From the NCBI RefSeq assembly GCF_024169245.1, contig NZ_JALJWP010000001.1:2481501-2545500 (forward strand): DNA of 64,000 bases. Reading direction: 5' to 3'. Of the stretch, positions 25,952-35,627 are shown piece after piece. Source of the stretch: Pseudomonas koreensis (GTDB lineage: Bacteria; Pseudomonadota; Gammaproteobacteria; Pseudomonadales; Pseudomonadaceae). The notes beneath the pieces were generated by a model. That model was given only the letters and a program-made list of their open reading frames with translations, was not told the origin of the DNA and ran no database searches. The position numbers and the translations under genes are program-made. Within the stretch, counting starts at the first letter, position 1, and every line of letters begins with the position of its first letter.

Positions 25952-28582
25952 ATGACCGATATTGATGCACGCTTGCGCGAAGACGTTCACCTGCTCGGAG
26001 AGCTGTTGGGCAACACCATTCGAGACCAGTACGGCGAGGCGTTCCTCGACAAGATCGAGCAGATTCGCAAGGGCGCCAAAGCCGACCGGCGTGGCTCGAT
26101 GGACGCTGAACTGAGCGCCAGCCTCAATCAATTGAGCGAAGACGAATTGCTCCCGGTCGCGCGGGCCTTCAACCAGTTTCTCAACCTGGCCAACATCGCC
26201 GAACAGTATCAACTGATCCATCGCCGCGAGGAGTCGCAGCCGGCGCCGTTCGAGTCGCGGGTATTGCCGGAATTGCTCGCGCGCTTGCGCAGCGAAGGGC
26301 ACAGCGCCGAATCCCTGGCCCGGCAACTGGCGCGGCTGGAAATCGAACTGGTGCTGACCGCGCACCCGACCGAAGTGGCGCGACGCACGTTGATCCAGAA
26401 GTACGACGCGATCGCCGCGCAACTGGCCGCACAGGATCATCGCGACCTGACCAGTGCCGAGCGCGAGCAGATCCAGACCAAACTGCAACGGCTGATCGCT
26501 GAAGCCTGGCACACCGAAGAAATCCGCCGCACCCGGCCGACCCCGGTCGATGAAGCCAAGTGGGGCTTTGCGGTGATCGAGCATTCGTTGTGGCAGGCGA
26601 TCCCCAACCACATGCGCAAGGCCGATCAGGCGCTGTTCGCCGCGACGGGCCTGCGCTTGCCGCTGGAAGCCGCGCCGATCCGCTTCGCCTCGTGGATGGG
26701 CGGCGACCGTGACGGCAACCCCAATGTCACCGCCGCCGTCACTCGCGAAGTCTTGCTGCTGGCGCGCTGGATGGCCGCTGATTTGTACCTGCGCGATGTC
26801 GATCATCTTGCTGCCGAGTTGTCGATGCAACAGGCCAGCGACGCGCTCAAGGCCAAGGCTGGCGACAGCGCCGAACCCTATCGCGCGGTGCTCAAGCAAT
26901 TGCGCGAACGCCTGCGTGCCACGCGCAACTGGGCACACGCCGCGTTGACCGCGCCGACCCCGGCAACCGCCGATGTGCTGAATGACAATCGCGATCTGCT
27001 CGAACCACTGCAGCTGTGTTTCAACTCGCTGCACGAATGCGGCATGGGCGTGATCGCCGACGGGCCGTTGCTCGATTGCCTGCGTCGGGCGGTGACGTTC
27101 GGCCTGTTCCTGGTGCGCCTCGATGTGCGTCAGGATTCCACGCGGCACAGCTCGGCGATGACGGAAATCACCGATTACCTCGGCCTCGGCCGCTATGAGG
27201 ACTGGGACGAAGAACAGCGCATCAACTTCCTCACCGAGGAGCTGAACAACCGTCGTCCGTTGCTGCCAGCGCATTTCAAACCGTCGGCGGATACCGCTGA
27301 AGTGCTCAACACCTGCAAGGAGATCGCCGCCGCGCCCGCTGCGTCGCTGGGCTCCTACGTGATCTCCATGGCTGGCGCGGCTTCCGATGTCCTCGCGGTG
27401 CAATTGTTGCTCAAGGAATCCGGCGTGCTGCGGCCGATGCGTGTGGTGCCGTTGTTCGAAACCCTCGCCGACCTCGACAACGCCGGGCCGGTGATGGAGC
27501 GTCTGTTGCTGTTGCCGGGCTATCGCGCGCGCCTGCAAGGTCCGCAGGAAGTGATGATCGGCTATTCCGACTCGGCCAAGGATGCCGGCACCACCGCTGC
27601 GGCCTGGGCGCAATATCGCGCGCAGGAGCGGCTGGTGGAAATCTGCCGTGAACAGCAAGTCGAACTATTGTTGTTCCATGGTCGCGGCGGCACCGTGGGA
27701 CGTGGCGGCGGCCCGGCGCACGCGGCGATTCTGTCGCAGCCGCCGGGTTCGGTGGCGGGGCGTTTCCGTACTACCGAGCAGGGCGAAATGATTCGTTTCA
27801 AATTCGGCCTGCCAGACATCGCCGAGCAAAACCTCAATCTGTATCTGGCCGCCGTGCTCGAAGCGACCTTGCTGCCACCGCCGCCGCCGACGCCTGAATG
27901 GCGGCACCTGATGGACGAATTGGCGGCCGACGGGGTCAGCGCTTACCGCCAGGTAGTGAGGGAAAATCCGCAATTCGTCGAGTATTTCCGTCAGTCGACC
28001 CCGGAGCAGGAACTGGGACGTTTGCCTTTGGGCAGTCGTCCGGCCAAGCGCCGTGCCGGCGGAATCGAAAGCCTGCGGGCGATCCCGTGGATTTTCGGCT
28101 GGACCCAGACGCGGCTGATGCTGCCGGCGTGGCTCGGTTGGGAGACAGCGCTGAGCAAGGCCCTGGAGCGCGGCGAGGGCGAATTGCTCGGGCAGATGCG
28201 CGAGCAGTGGCCGTTCTTCCGCACCCGCATCGATATGCTGGAGATGGTTCTGGCCAAGGCCGACGCGGATATTGCGCAGTCCTACGACGAGCGTCTGGTC
28301 GAGGCCGATCTGCTGCCGTTGGGCGCGCAGTTACGCGACCTATTGTCGCAGGCGTGCTCGGTGGTGCTCGGCCTGACCGGGCAGTCGCAGCTGCTGGCGC
28401 ACAGCCCGGACACTCTCGAATTCATCCGCTTGCGCAATACCTACCTCGACCCGCTGCATCTGTTGCAGGCGGAGTTGTTGGCGCGTTCGCGGCAGCAGGA
28501 AGTCGAGCAGGGCAGCCCGGTGGAACAGGCGTTGCTGGTGTCTGTGGCGGGGATTGCCGCCGGATTGCGCAATACCGGCTAA
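25952..28582 (+). CDS. ppc: Phosphoenolpyruvate carboxylase
   Basis: 876 residues, the usual length. Catalytic histidine motif [17 protein letters not shown], active-site loop [21 protein letters not shown] and the conserved [14 protein letters not shown] are all intact, and the C-terminus ends AAGLRNTG as in the family. It carboxylates PEP to oxaloacetate, replenishing the TCA cycle. It has its own upstream region shared with the divergent small gene at 25395, and lies alone before adk. Confidence 0.98.
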   Translation: MTDIDARLREDVHLLGELLGNTIRDQYGEAFLDKIEQIRKGAKADRRGSMDAELSASLNQLSEDELLPVARAFNQFLNLANIAEQYQLIHRREESQPAPFESRVLPELLARLRSEGHSAESLARQLARLEIELVLTAHPTEVARRTLIQKYDAIAAQLAAQDHRDLTSAEREQIQTKLQRLIAEAWHTEEIRRTRPTPVDEAKWGFAVIEHSLWQAIPNHMRKADQALFAATGLRLPLEAAPIRFASWMGGDRDGNPNVTAAVTREVLLLARWMAADLYLRDVDHLAAELSMQQASDALKAKAGDSAEPYRAVLKQLRERLRATRNWAHAALTAPTPATADVLNDNRDLLEPLQLCFNSLHECGMGVIADGPLLDCLRRAVTFGLFLVRLDVRQDSTRHSSAMTEITDYLGLGRYEDWDEEQRINFLTEELNNRRPLLPAHFKPSADTAEVLNTCKEIAAAPAASLGSYVISMAGAASDVLAVQLLLKESGVLRPMRVVPLFETLADLDNAGPVMERLLLLPGYRARLQGPQEVMIGYSDSAKDAGTTAAAWAQYRAQERLVEICREQQVELLLFHGRGGTVGRGGGPAHAAILSQPPGSVAGRFRTTEQGEMIRFKFGLPDIAEQNLNLYLAAVLEATLLPPPPPTPEWRHLMDELAADGVSAYRQVVRENPQFVEYFRQSTPEQELGRLPLGSRPAKRRAGGIESLRAIPWIFGWTQTRLMLPAWLGWETALSKALERGEGELLGQMREQWPFFRTRIDMLEMVLAKADADIAQSYDERLVEADLLPLGAQLRDLLSQACSVVLGLTGQSQLLAHSPDTLEFIRLRNTYLDPLHLLQAELLARSRQQEVEQGSPVEQALLVSVAGIAAGLRNTG

Positions 28583-29533
<951 letters not shown>

Positions 29534-29557
29534 AAAGTCTGAACAGACGCATCATCC

Positions 29558-29584
29558 ACGGCCCGCTTGCGGGCCGTTGTTGTT
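29558..29584 (+). terminator. Intrinsic terminator of adk
   Basis: Perfect stem ACGGCCCG-CTTG-CGGGCCGT followed by TGTTGTTT, 24 nt after the adk stop. Confidence 0.75.
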
Positions 29585-29626
29585 TATACTGACGCACTTT
29601 TTCCCACCCCTGTTTTGGAAACATCG

Positions 29627-30301
29627 ATGAGCACCTTGCTGGCCCTGGACACCGCGACTGAAGCTTGCTCCGTTGCCTTGCTGCATGACGGCAAGGTCAC
29701 GAGCCATTACGAGGTGATCCCGCGCCTGCACGCGCAGAAGCTGCTGCCGATGATCCAGCAATTGCTCGCCGATGCCGGCACCACGCTGCAAGCGGTCGAC
29801 GCGATTGCTTTCGGCCGTGGCCCGGGCGCGTTTACCGGTGTGCGCATTGCCATTGGTGTGGTGCAGGGTTTGGCCTTTGCGCTGGATCGTCCGGTGTTGC
29901 CGGTATCCAATCTTGCGGTGCTGGCGCAGCGTGCCTTGCGTGAGCATGGCGTCAGCCAGGTGGCGGCTGCGATTGATGCGCGGATGGATGAGGTGTATTG
30001 GGGCTGCTATCGCGAGACGGCAGGGGAGATGCGTCTGGTCGGCGCCGAAGCCGTGCTGCCGCCGGAAGTCGCCGCGCTGCCGGCTGACGCCAGTGGCGAT
30101 TGGTTCGGTGCCGGAACCGGTTGGGGTTATGGTGAGCGCATTGCGGTCAATCTGAGCGGCTCCGACGCCGGCATGTTGCCCCACGCCGAAGACCTGCTGA
30201 CGCTGGCGCGTTTCGCCTGGGAGCGCGGCGAATCGATCCCGGCGGATGACGCCCAACCGGTTTACCTGCGCGATAAAGTCGCCACCCCGAAAGCCCGCTG
30301 A
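29627..30301 (+). CDS. tsaB: tRNA threonylcarbamoyladenosine biosynthesis protein TsaB
   Basis: 224 residues beginning MSTLLALDTATEACSVALLH, the ASKHA-fold start of TsaB. FGRGPGAFTGVRIAIGVVQG is the family signature. TsaB partners with TsaD and TsaE to transfer threonylcarbamoyl to A37 of ANN-decoding tRNAs. The gene follows adk as in P. aeruginosa (PA3685). A REPIN follows its stop. Confidence 0.96.
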   Translation: MSTLLALDTATEACSVALLHDGKVTSHYEVIPRLHAQKLLPMIQQLLADAGTTLQAVDAIAFGRGPGAFTGVRIAIGVVQGLAFALDRPVLPVSNLAVLAQRALREHGVSQVAAAIDARMDEVYWGCYRETAGEMRLVGAEAVLPPEVAALPADASGDWFGAGTGWGYGERIAVNLSGSDAGMLPHAEDLLTLARFAWERGESIPADDAQPVYLRDKVATPKAR

Positions 30302-30317
30302 CACGACACTTTCTCCT

Positions 30318-30405
30318 GTGGGAGCGAGCCTGCTCGCGAAGGCTTCTGGTCAGTCAATGCATATGTTGAATGTGCTGGACTCTTCGCGAGCAGGCTCGCT
30401 CCCAC
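30318..30405. repeat. REPIN
   Basis: GTGGGAGCGAGCCTGCTCGC and its inverse around a spacer; it starts 17 nt after the tsaB stop. Confidence 0.85.
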
Positions 30406-30559
30406 AGGTTCGCTGGTCACATACAAATATCGCCAATCGTCAGTTTCTACCCCCTCGCTTAAAACCTTTTGCGCTTTCTGTGTTCTAGTTATCACTCGGC
30501 GGTTTGCTAAGTCGGTCAAGTGCCGCTAAATTGCCATCATCGATACCGGGCATGACATT

Positions 30560-30868
30560 ATGCGTATAGACGGCGTTTCCACTCAGTCCTATCCCATCAA
30601 GCGCAAGCCGCGCAAAGGCAATGCGGCGCTGGATGAGTCCGTCGACATCATCGACGGCGAGCTGGAATTTCCGAGCGAAGAGCAAATGGCCGCTCGTGCT
30701 GCCCAAGCCACCGCGCAACGTCTGAGCAACCTGCCTGCCCGTCAGCAAGACATGATCTACCACCGCGCAATGAAGAAAAGCGTAGCGATGGCCTTGGCCA
30801 GCTACCTGAGCACCGCCGGTTTTGTCGATTGGGATGCGGACGTGCTGGGCCTCGATCTGTATATCTGA
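30560..30868 (+). CDS. Small conserved protein of unknown function
   Basis: 102 residues, highly charged and predicted soluble, starting MRIDGVSTQSYPIKRKPRKG. The C-terminal part (MKKSVAMALASYLSTAGFVD) could form an amphipathic helix. Its TGA shares a base with the next ATG (TGATG), so it is coupled to the DUF72 gene. The pair is also adjacent in P. aeruginosa. I recognise no functional motif. Confidence 0.75.
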   Translation: MRIDGVSTQSYPIKRKPRKGNAALDESVDIIDGELEFPSEEQMAARAAQATAQRLSNLPARQQDMIYHRAMKKSVAMALASYLSTAGFVDWDADVLGLDLYI

Positions 30869-31728
30869 TGGATCTGCCTTACTACCTCGGCTGCCCGTCC
30901 TGGAGTGAAAATGCCTGGCGCGAGTATCTGTATCCGGTAGACGCAAAAACCTCCGATTTTCTCGCTCTCTACTGCCAGATGTTCAACGCGGTTGAAGGCA
31001 ACACCACCTTCTACGCCAGTCCGTCGCCAGCCACTGTGCAGCGCTGGGCCGAGATCATGCCCGCGCACTTTCGCTTTACCGCCAAATTTCCCGGCGACAT
31101 CAGCCACAGCGGCGATCTGCGCGAGCAACTGACCGCTGCCGAAACTTTCCTGCAATTGCTAAAACCCCTTGGTGAGCGTGTTTCGCCGCTGTGGCTGCAA
31201 CTGTCGAAAAGCTTCACACCGCAGCGTCTGCCGGAACTGGTGGCGTTCATCGATGCGCTGGATTGCCCGCTCGCGGTGGAAGTTCGCAATGAACAATTCT
31301 TCGCCAAAGGCGAGAGCGAGCGCCTGCTCAATCGTCTGCTGCTGGATCGCGGCGTGGAGCGCATCTGCCTCGACCCGCGTGCGCTGTTCAGTTGCTTGTC
31401 GACTGAGTCTTCGGTGATCCACGCGCAATCGAAGAAGCCGCGAGTGCCGACCCGTCCGGCAGCGTTCACGCAGTTTCCACAGGTGCGCTTCATCGGCCAT
31501 CCCGAGCTTGAGGCCAACGATGCGTTTCTCGTGCCGTGGGTGGCGAAGATTGCTGAATGGATCGAAGAGGGGCGCACGCCGTACATCTTCCTGCACACCG
31601 CTGACAACCTGTTGGCAGCGAAACTGGCGCAACGTTTTCACGCTCAGCTGATGCAACGTTTGCCTGGCTTGCCCGCGCTGCCTGAGCTATACAGAGAACC
31701 CGCCGCCGAGCAGCTTGGCTTGCTCTGA
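30868..31728 (+). CDS. DUF72 family protein (YecE-like)
   Basis: 286 residues starting MDLPYYLGCPSWSENAWREY. The family features are visible: FNAVEGNTTFYASPSPATVQ, HFRFTAKFPGDISH, VEVRNEQFF and the C-terminal YIFLHTADNLLAAKLAQRF. DUF72 proteins are TIM-barrel enzymes of unsettled function. The start at 30868 is fixed by the one-base overlap with the upstream gene. The stop lies inside a terminator hairpin. Confidence 0.88.
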   Translation: MDLPYYLGCPSWSENAWREYLYPVDAKTSDFLALYCQMFNAVEGNTTFYASPSPATVQRWAEIMPAHFRFTAKFPGDISHSGDLREQLTAAETFLQLLKPLGERVSPLWLQLSKSFTPQRLPELVAFIDALDCPLAVEVRNEQFFAKGESERLLNRLLLDRGVERICLDPRALFSCLSTESSVIHAQSKKPRVPTRPAAFTQFPQVRFIGHPELEANDAFLVPWVAKIAEWIEEGRTPYIFLHTADNLLAAKLAQRFHAQLMQRLPGLPALPELYREPAAEQLGLL

Positions 31729-31742
31729 GGCGGGTTTTTTTC
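31697..31742 (+). terminator. Intrinsic terminator overlapping the DUF72 stop
   Basis: AACCCGCC (31697-31704) pairs with GGCGGGTT (31729-31736) followed by a T-run. The stem begins in the last codons of the DUF72 gene. Confidence 0.7.
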
Positions 31743-31759
31743 TGCCCCGGAGCCCGTCG

Positions 31760-32596
31760 ATGAACGTCCAAGCCAGTCAAGCGCAACTGCGTAAAGCCCA
31801 GGCCTTCAAGGCCCTGCATGATCGCCAGGGAATCTTTGTGATTCCCAATCCGTGGGATGCCGGCTCGGCGAAGATGCTCGCCAGTCTGGGTTATCAGGCC
31901 TTGGCCACCACCAGCGCCGGTTACGCGTTTTCTCAGGGCAAGGCCGATGGCGCGTTGAGTCTCGAAGAGACCCTGACCAATGTCCGCGCGATCGTCGCAG
32001 CGACGGATCTGCCGGTGGCGGTGGATCTGGAAAACGGCTTTGCCGATGACCCGGTTGTCTGCGCACAGAGTCTTTTACGCGCAGCCGAGGCGGGCGCGGT
32101 GGGCGGTTCGATCGAAGATGCCACGGGGCGTCCGGACGCGCCGATCTATTGTTTCGAACACGCCGTGGCGCGCATTGAAGCCGCCGTCGCGGCGGTGCGC
32201 ACGCTGCCGTTTCCCTTTGTCCTCACCGCTCGCGCGGAAAACTACCTGCACGGTCACCCGGATCTTGATGACACCATTCGCCGCTTGCAGGCGTTCGCCG
32301 AGGCGGGTGCCGACGTGCTCTATGCACCGGGTTTGCGCACCGCCGAAGAAGTGCGCGCAGTGGTGCAAGCGGTGGCGCCGAAACCGGTCAATGTATTGAT
32401 GTCCGGTGGTTTGAAACTGACGGTGCAACAGCTTGAGGAAATGGGCGTACGGCGGATCAGCACCGGGTCGGCGCTGGCGCTGGCGGCGTTCGGCGAGTTC
32501 TTCCGCGCGGCTGAAGAAATCCAGCAGTCCGGCACCTTTGGCTTTACGTCGCAGTCGATGCCGTACGCCAAGGCCAATCAGTTCTTCAAGGACTGA
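31760..32596 (+). CDS. Isocitrate lyase/PEP mutase family enzyme
   Basis: 278 residues from ATG 31760. It shows the (beta/alpha)8 barrel of the ICL/PEPM superfamily: IPNPWDAGSAKMLASLGYQA at the N-terminus, VDLENGFADDP (Mg-binding acidic loop), GGSIEDATG and LTARAENYL. It lacks the KKCGH active-site loop of true isocitrate lyase, so it is closer to the carboxyvinyl-carboxyphosphonate phosphorylmutase/oxaloacetate hydrolase-like branch. The substrate is not determinable. It lies 3 nt upstream of the extensin-like gene. Confidence 0.85.
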   Translation: MNVQASQAQLRKAQAFKALHDRQGIFVIPNPWDAGSAKMLASLGYQALATTSAGYAFSQGKADGALSLEETLTNVRAIVAATDLPVAVDLENGFADDPVVCAQSLLRAAEAGAVGGSIEDATGRPDAPIYCFEHAVARIEAAVAAVRTLPFPFVLTARAENYLHGHPDLDDTIRRLQAFAEAGADVLYAPGLRTAEEVRAVVQAVAPKPVNVLMSGGLKLTVQQLEEMGVRRISTGSALALAAFGEFFRAAEEIQQSGTFGFTSQSMPYAKANQFFKD

Positions 32597-32598
32597 GC

Positions 32599-33291
32599 AT
32601 GGGGCGCTGGCTGTTCTGGGGGGTGTTGCTCGCGATCGCTGGTGGCGCGGTAAGTGTCTGGCATGGCTGGCTGGACGTGCCGCCGCAGTGGAACCCTTGG
32701 GCACCGCTGGACGTAAAAGCCGCGCCCAATTGGCTGACCGGTTACAAACTCATGCGCCTGCGCAGCGATCCTGAGCTGTGCGCACAGGTGCTGGGCAGCT
32801 CGGATCTGCGCGTCAGCCGCCAGGCCGACAGCCCCGGTGCCAAGTGCCCGCTGATCGGCGCTCTGCGTGTGCAGGGCGGTGAAGTGGCGCTGAGCAGCAG
32901 TTTCATCGCCAGTTGCCCCCTCGCAGTTTCGTACGCCATGTTCGAACACCACACCCTGCAACCGGCGGCGCAATCAGTTTACGGCCAGAAGATCACGCGG
33001 GTCGACCATCTCGGCAGCTTTGCCTGTCGCAATGTCTACAACCGTGAGAGCGGCGCGCTCAGTCGACACGCCAGTGCCGACGCGCTGGACATCGCCGGCT
33101 TCCGCCTCGCTGACGGACGCACGATCAGCGTACTCAAGGACTGGCCAAAACAGAATCAGGACGCACAATTTCTGCGTCAGCTGCGCGATGGCGCCTGTGA
33201 GTCATTCAGTGTGGTGTTGAGCCCGGATTACAACGCTGCCCATCGCAATCACTTTCATGTCGATGTCGGGCGCTGGAGCGTGTGTCGCTGA
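32599..33291 (+). CDS. Extensin-like C-terminal domain protein, membrane anchored
   Basis: 230 residues with one N-terminal membrane segment (LFWGVLLAIAGGAVSVWHGW) and a periplasmic extensin-like domain. It has conserved cysteines (ELCAQVL, AKCPLIG, ASCPLAV, FACRNVY, GACESF), SRHASADALDIAGF and HRNHFHVDVG. The His/Asp/HxH arrangement is like the metal site of LAS-type D,D-peptidases, so a peptidoglycan role is plausible but unproven. It follows the preceding gene by 2 nt, indicating an operon. Confidence 0.82.
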   Translation: MGRWLFWGVLLAIAGGAVSVWHGWLDVPPQWNPWAPLDVKAAPNWLTGYKLMRLRSDPELCAQVLGSSDLRVSRQADSPGAKCPLIGALRVQGGEVALSSSFIASCPLAVSYAMFEHHTLQPAAQSVYGQKITRVDHLGSFACRNVYNRESGALSRHASADALDIAGFRLADGRTISVLKDWPKQNQDAQFLRQLRDGACESFSVVLSPDYNAAHRNHFHVDVGRWSVCR

Positions 33292-33294
33292 GGA

Positions 33295-33915
33295 TCAGGC
33301 GGCGAGACGCAGGTTCTGCAGAACGATAGGGCGAGCCCAGCCGTTATCGAAGTCCAGGGCTTTCTGCTGTTCAACGATTTCTTCCGGTGGGAACGGCGGG
33401 TATGGCTTCTGCAGCAAGTCCAGGTCGAACTCGGCGATCGGCAGGTACAGTGGACGTTTCTGCGGAGCGGGGCCTGGTTCAGGCAGCGGCTGGCCATTGT
33501 TGATCACGATCGGGCGCACCCAACTGCTGTCGAAGTCCTGTTGCTCTTGCTGGGCTTTGATTTCTTCAGGCGGGAACGGCGGGAACGGCTTGTCCAGCAG
33601 CTCCATTTCAAATTCGGCGATCGGCAGGAACAGCGGCTCTGGCGGACGAACTTCGGTTTCCACCACATCGCACTCGCGCTGGCTGACGATGTGCGCGTGC
33701 AGTTCGCTGCCAACGGTCGGTTCTTCCGGGCTGTTCAGGTCTACCGGTGGAAACGTGCCACAGGCAGGCACCACTTCACTCGTCTGTTCGGCCAGGGCCT
33801 GGGCAAAGAAATCCTGCCACAGGTGACTGACGCCGCTCAGTGCTTGAGTGTTATGACGGCTGAAGTCGCCATGGGGCGAAACGTAGCCAATCGATGTGGG
33901 AAGAATGCCTGACAT
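33295..33915 (-). CDS. Conserved protein with duplicated LPIAEF/PPFPPEEI motif
   Basis: 206 residues, no signal peptide or membrane segment. The C-terminal half is an internal duplication: residues 94-140 and 155-201 align without gaps with 31 of 47 identical positions. Each copy has LPIAEF, KP(F/Y)PPFPPEEI and RPIV. The N-terminal half contains a cysteine (PACGTFPP) and a tryptophan-containing helix. I recognise no family. It is convergent with the extensin-like gene (3 nt apart) and divergent from rsmJ. The ribosome site is weak. Confidence 0.7.
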   Translation of the reverse strand: MSGILPTSIGYVSPHGDFSRHNTQALSGVSHLWQDFFAQALAEQTSEVVPACGTFPPVDLNSPEEPTVGSELHAHIVSQRECDVVETEVRPPEPLFLPIAEFEMELLDKPFPPFPPEEIKAQQEQQDFDSSWVRPIVINNGQPLPEPGPAPQKRPLYLPIAEFDLDLLQKPYPPFPPEEIVEQQKALDFDNGWARPIVLQNLRLAA

Positions 33916-34007
33916 TTTTTTCGGTTGACGCTCAGCTCTGGCAAAATGCGCGTTGAATGGTTTATCGGCGGTTTTTGTCGATCCTTAACTTTTTTGAGCG
34001 TTTTTTC

Positions 34008-34790
34008 ATGATCGAGTCACCCGCGGCCTGCCGCATCCATGTCCAGGCCCTCGCCCCAGCGTTTCAAACGCAAGCCGAACACTGGGCCGAACGTCTCGGC
34101 CTGCCGCTCGGCGAGGCCGACGGTGAGTTCGCCTTGCAGGTCGGCGAGCAGGGTTTGCAGTTGCAGCAGCTCGGCCCGGACGCCCCGGGGCCGGTGCGGG
34201 TCGACTTTGTCGAGGGCGGTGCGGCGCATCGTCGTTTGTATGGCGGCGGCAGCGGGCAGATGATTGCCAAAGCTGTCGGCATCGCCCAAGGCGTGCGCCC
34301 GCGCGTGCTCGACGCTACGGCGGGGTTGGGCAAGGATGCATTTGTACTGGCCAGTCTCGGTTGTGAAATGAGCCTGATCGAGCGTCAGCCGCTGATCGGC
34401 GCACTGCTCGAGGACGGCTTGGCGCGGGCGGCGGAAGATTTCGACGTGGCGCCGATCGTGGCGCGGATGAAATTGCTCAAGGGCAACTCCATCGAAGTGA
34501 TGCGCAGCTGGGAAGGGGAGCCGCCGCAGGTGATCTATCTCGATCCGATGTTTCCGCATCGTGAGAAAACCGCATTGGTGAAGAAAGAGATGCGCCTGTT
34601 CCGACCGCTGGTAGGCGATGACCCGGATGCACCGGCCTTGCTCGAAGCGGCGCTGGCCCTGGCCACGCACCGGGTCGTCGTTAAGCGCCCGCGCAAGGCA
34701 CCGTGCATCGAAGGGCCGAAACCGAGCCATGCGCTGGATGGCAAATCGAGCCGGTATGACATTTATCCGAAGAAAGCGCTGAAGCCCTGA
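34008..34790 (+). CDS. rsmJ: 16S rRNA (guanine1516-N2)-methyltransferase
   Basis: 260 residues from ATG 34008. The SAM-binding core [20 protein letters not shown] and catalytic [15 protein letters not shown] are those of RsmJ (YhiQ). The N-terminal domain ([19 protein letters not shown]) also matches. It methylates G1516 of 16S rRNA. The start codon has only a weak SD. It lies between small genes and a tail-to-tail REP pair, as PA3680 does relative to mexL. Confidence 0.94.
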   Translation: MIESPAACRIHVQALAPAFQTQAEHWAERLGLPLGEADGEFALQVGEQGLQLQQLGPDAPGPVRVDFVEGGAAHRRLYGGGSGQMIAKAVGIAQGVRPRVLDATAGLGKDAFVLASLGCEMSLIERQPLIGALLEDGLARAAEDFDVAPIVARMKLLKGNSIEVMRSWEGEPPQVIYLDPMFPHREKTALVKKEMRLFRPLVGDDPDAPALLEAALALATHRVVVKRPRKAPCIEGPKPSHALDGKSSRYDIYPKKALKP

Positions 34791-34805
34791 AACCGAGTCG
34801 CCTCA

Positions 34806-34870
34806 TTCGCGAGCAGGCTCGCTCCCACAGTTGAAATGCATTCCGATGTGGGAGCGAGCCTGCTCGCGAA
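34806..34870. repeat. Inward-facing REP pair (tail-to-tail)
   Basis: TTCGCGAGCAGGCTCGCTCC then the inverse GTGGGAGCGAGCCTGCTCGC, 19 bp apart: the opposite arrangement to the REPINs. The spacer contains TTGAAATGCATTCC, also found between the REPs at 52473. Confidence 0.8.
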
Positions 34871-34897
34871 GCGGTCTGCACAAGCACCGCAAAACTG

Positions 34898-35533
34898 TCA
34901 GGGTTTGTACGCCCGCATAAACAACCCCACCACCTCCCGCACATGCCGTTCCGCCGCCTCACCCGTCAGCGGCTCGCCACAGCCATACAGCAAACGAAAA
35001 TTCCCCGCGCCTTTGATCAGGCAGAAGAAGTGCTCGGCGGCATTGCGTGGCTGGTCGATGCTCAGCGCGCCGGTCGCATGGATCTTCGCCAGCAAACCTT
35101 CCATTCCATTGACCACCCGCTCCGGGCCGGCCTCGAAGAAGATCAGCGACAGCTTCGGGTCCTGACTGCCCAGCGCCATGATCAGGCGGTGCAGGTTCAC
35201 TGATTCGTCGCTGTTGATCAGTTGATGGAAGCCCCGGGCAATGTTCAGCAAGACGTTTTCCACCGGGATATTTTCCGGCAATTCGAAGAACAGCGGCGGC
35301 AGTTGCTCCTCGCATTTCGCGACGACGGCGGCGGAAAACAGCGTCTCCTTGTCGTTGAAATGGCTGTAGACCGTCAGCTTTGACACGCCGGCCTCGCTGG
35401 CCACCGCGTCCATGCTGGTGTTGGCGTAGCCATGACAGAGAAACAGGGTTTTCGCCGCGTCGAGGATCGCCTGGCGCTTGGCCAGATCCTTGGGTCGGCC
35501 CGGGCCGTTTGGAGCTGAAAGATTGTTCGACAT
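34898..35533 (-). CDS. mexL: MexL-like TetR repressor
   Basis: 211 residues. The N-terminal helix-turn-helix is visible (AILDAAKTLFLCHGYANTS, AGVSKLTVYSHFNDKETL), followed by a TetR ligand-binding domain with SDESVNLHRLIMAL. It is divergent from an RND adaptor/pump pair in the same arrangement as P. aeruginosa mexL-mexJK (PA3678-PA3676). It should therefore repress that operon and itself from the 94-bp intergenic region, which holds palindromes. The inducer is unknown. Confidence 0.85.
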   Translation of the reverse strand: MSNNLSAPNGPGRPKDLAKRQAILDAAKTLFLCHGYANTSMDAVASEAGVSKLTVYSHFNDKETLFSAAVVAKCEEQLPPLFFELPENIPVENVLLNIARGFHQLINSDESVNLHRLIMALGSQDPKLSLIFFEAGPERVVNGMEGLLAKIHATGALSIDQPRNAAEHFFCLIKGAGNFRLLYGCGEPLTGEAAERHVREVVGLFMRAYKP

Positions 35534-35545
35534 TCTTCGCTTTTA

Positions 35546-35590
35546 ATACTGGACTGGTGAGTTTGCTATTAATACCATACCCGCCAGTAT
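35546..35590. promoter_or_regulatory. Candidate MexL operator/divergent promoter region
   Basis: ATACTGG (35546-35552) and CCAGTAT (35584-35590) are perfect inverted arms. Between them GCTATTAATACC (35565-35576) is itself a 10-of-12 palindrome. AT-rich -10-like sequences lie on both strands. The position between divergent regulator and efflux genes fits autorepression. Confidence 0.5.
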
Positions 35591-35627
35591 AAATATTCCA
35601 AGCCTCATTCGCGAAAGGTCCGTCACC

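Noticed and set aside
25817..27658. 613-codon minus-strand frame opposite ppc
   Set aside because: Antisense shadow; the His/Gln/Arg-rich composition is typical of reversed high-GC coding DNA.
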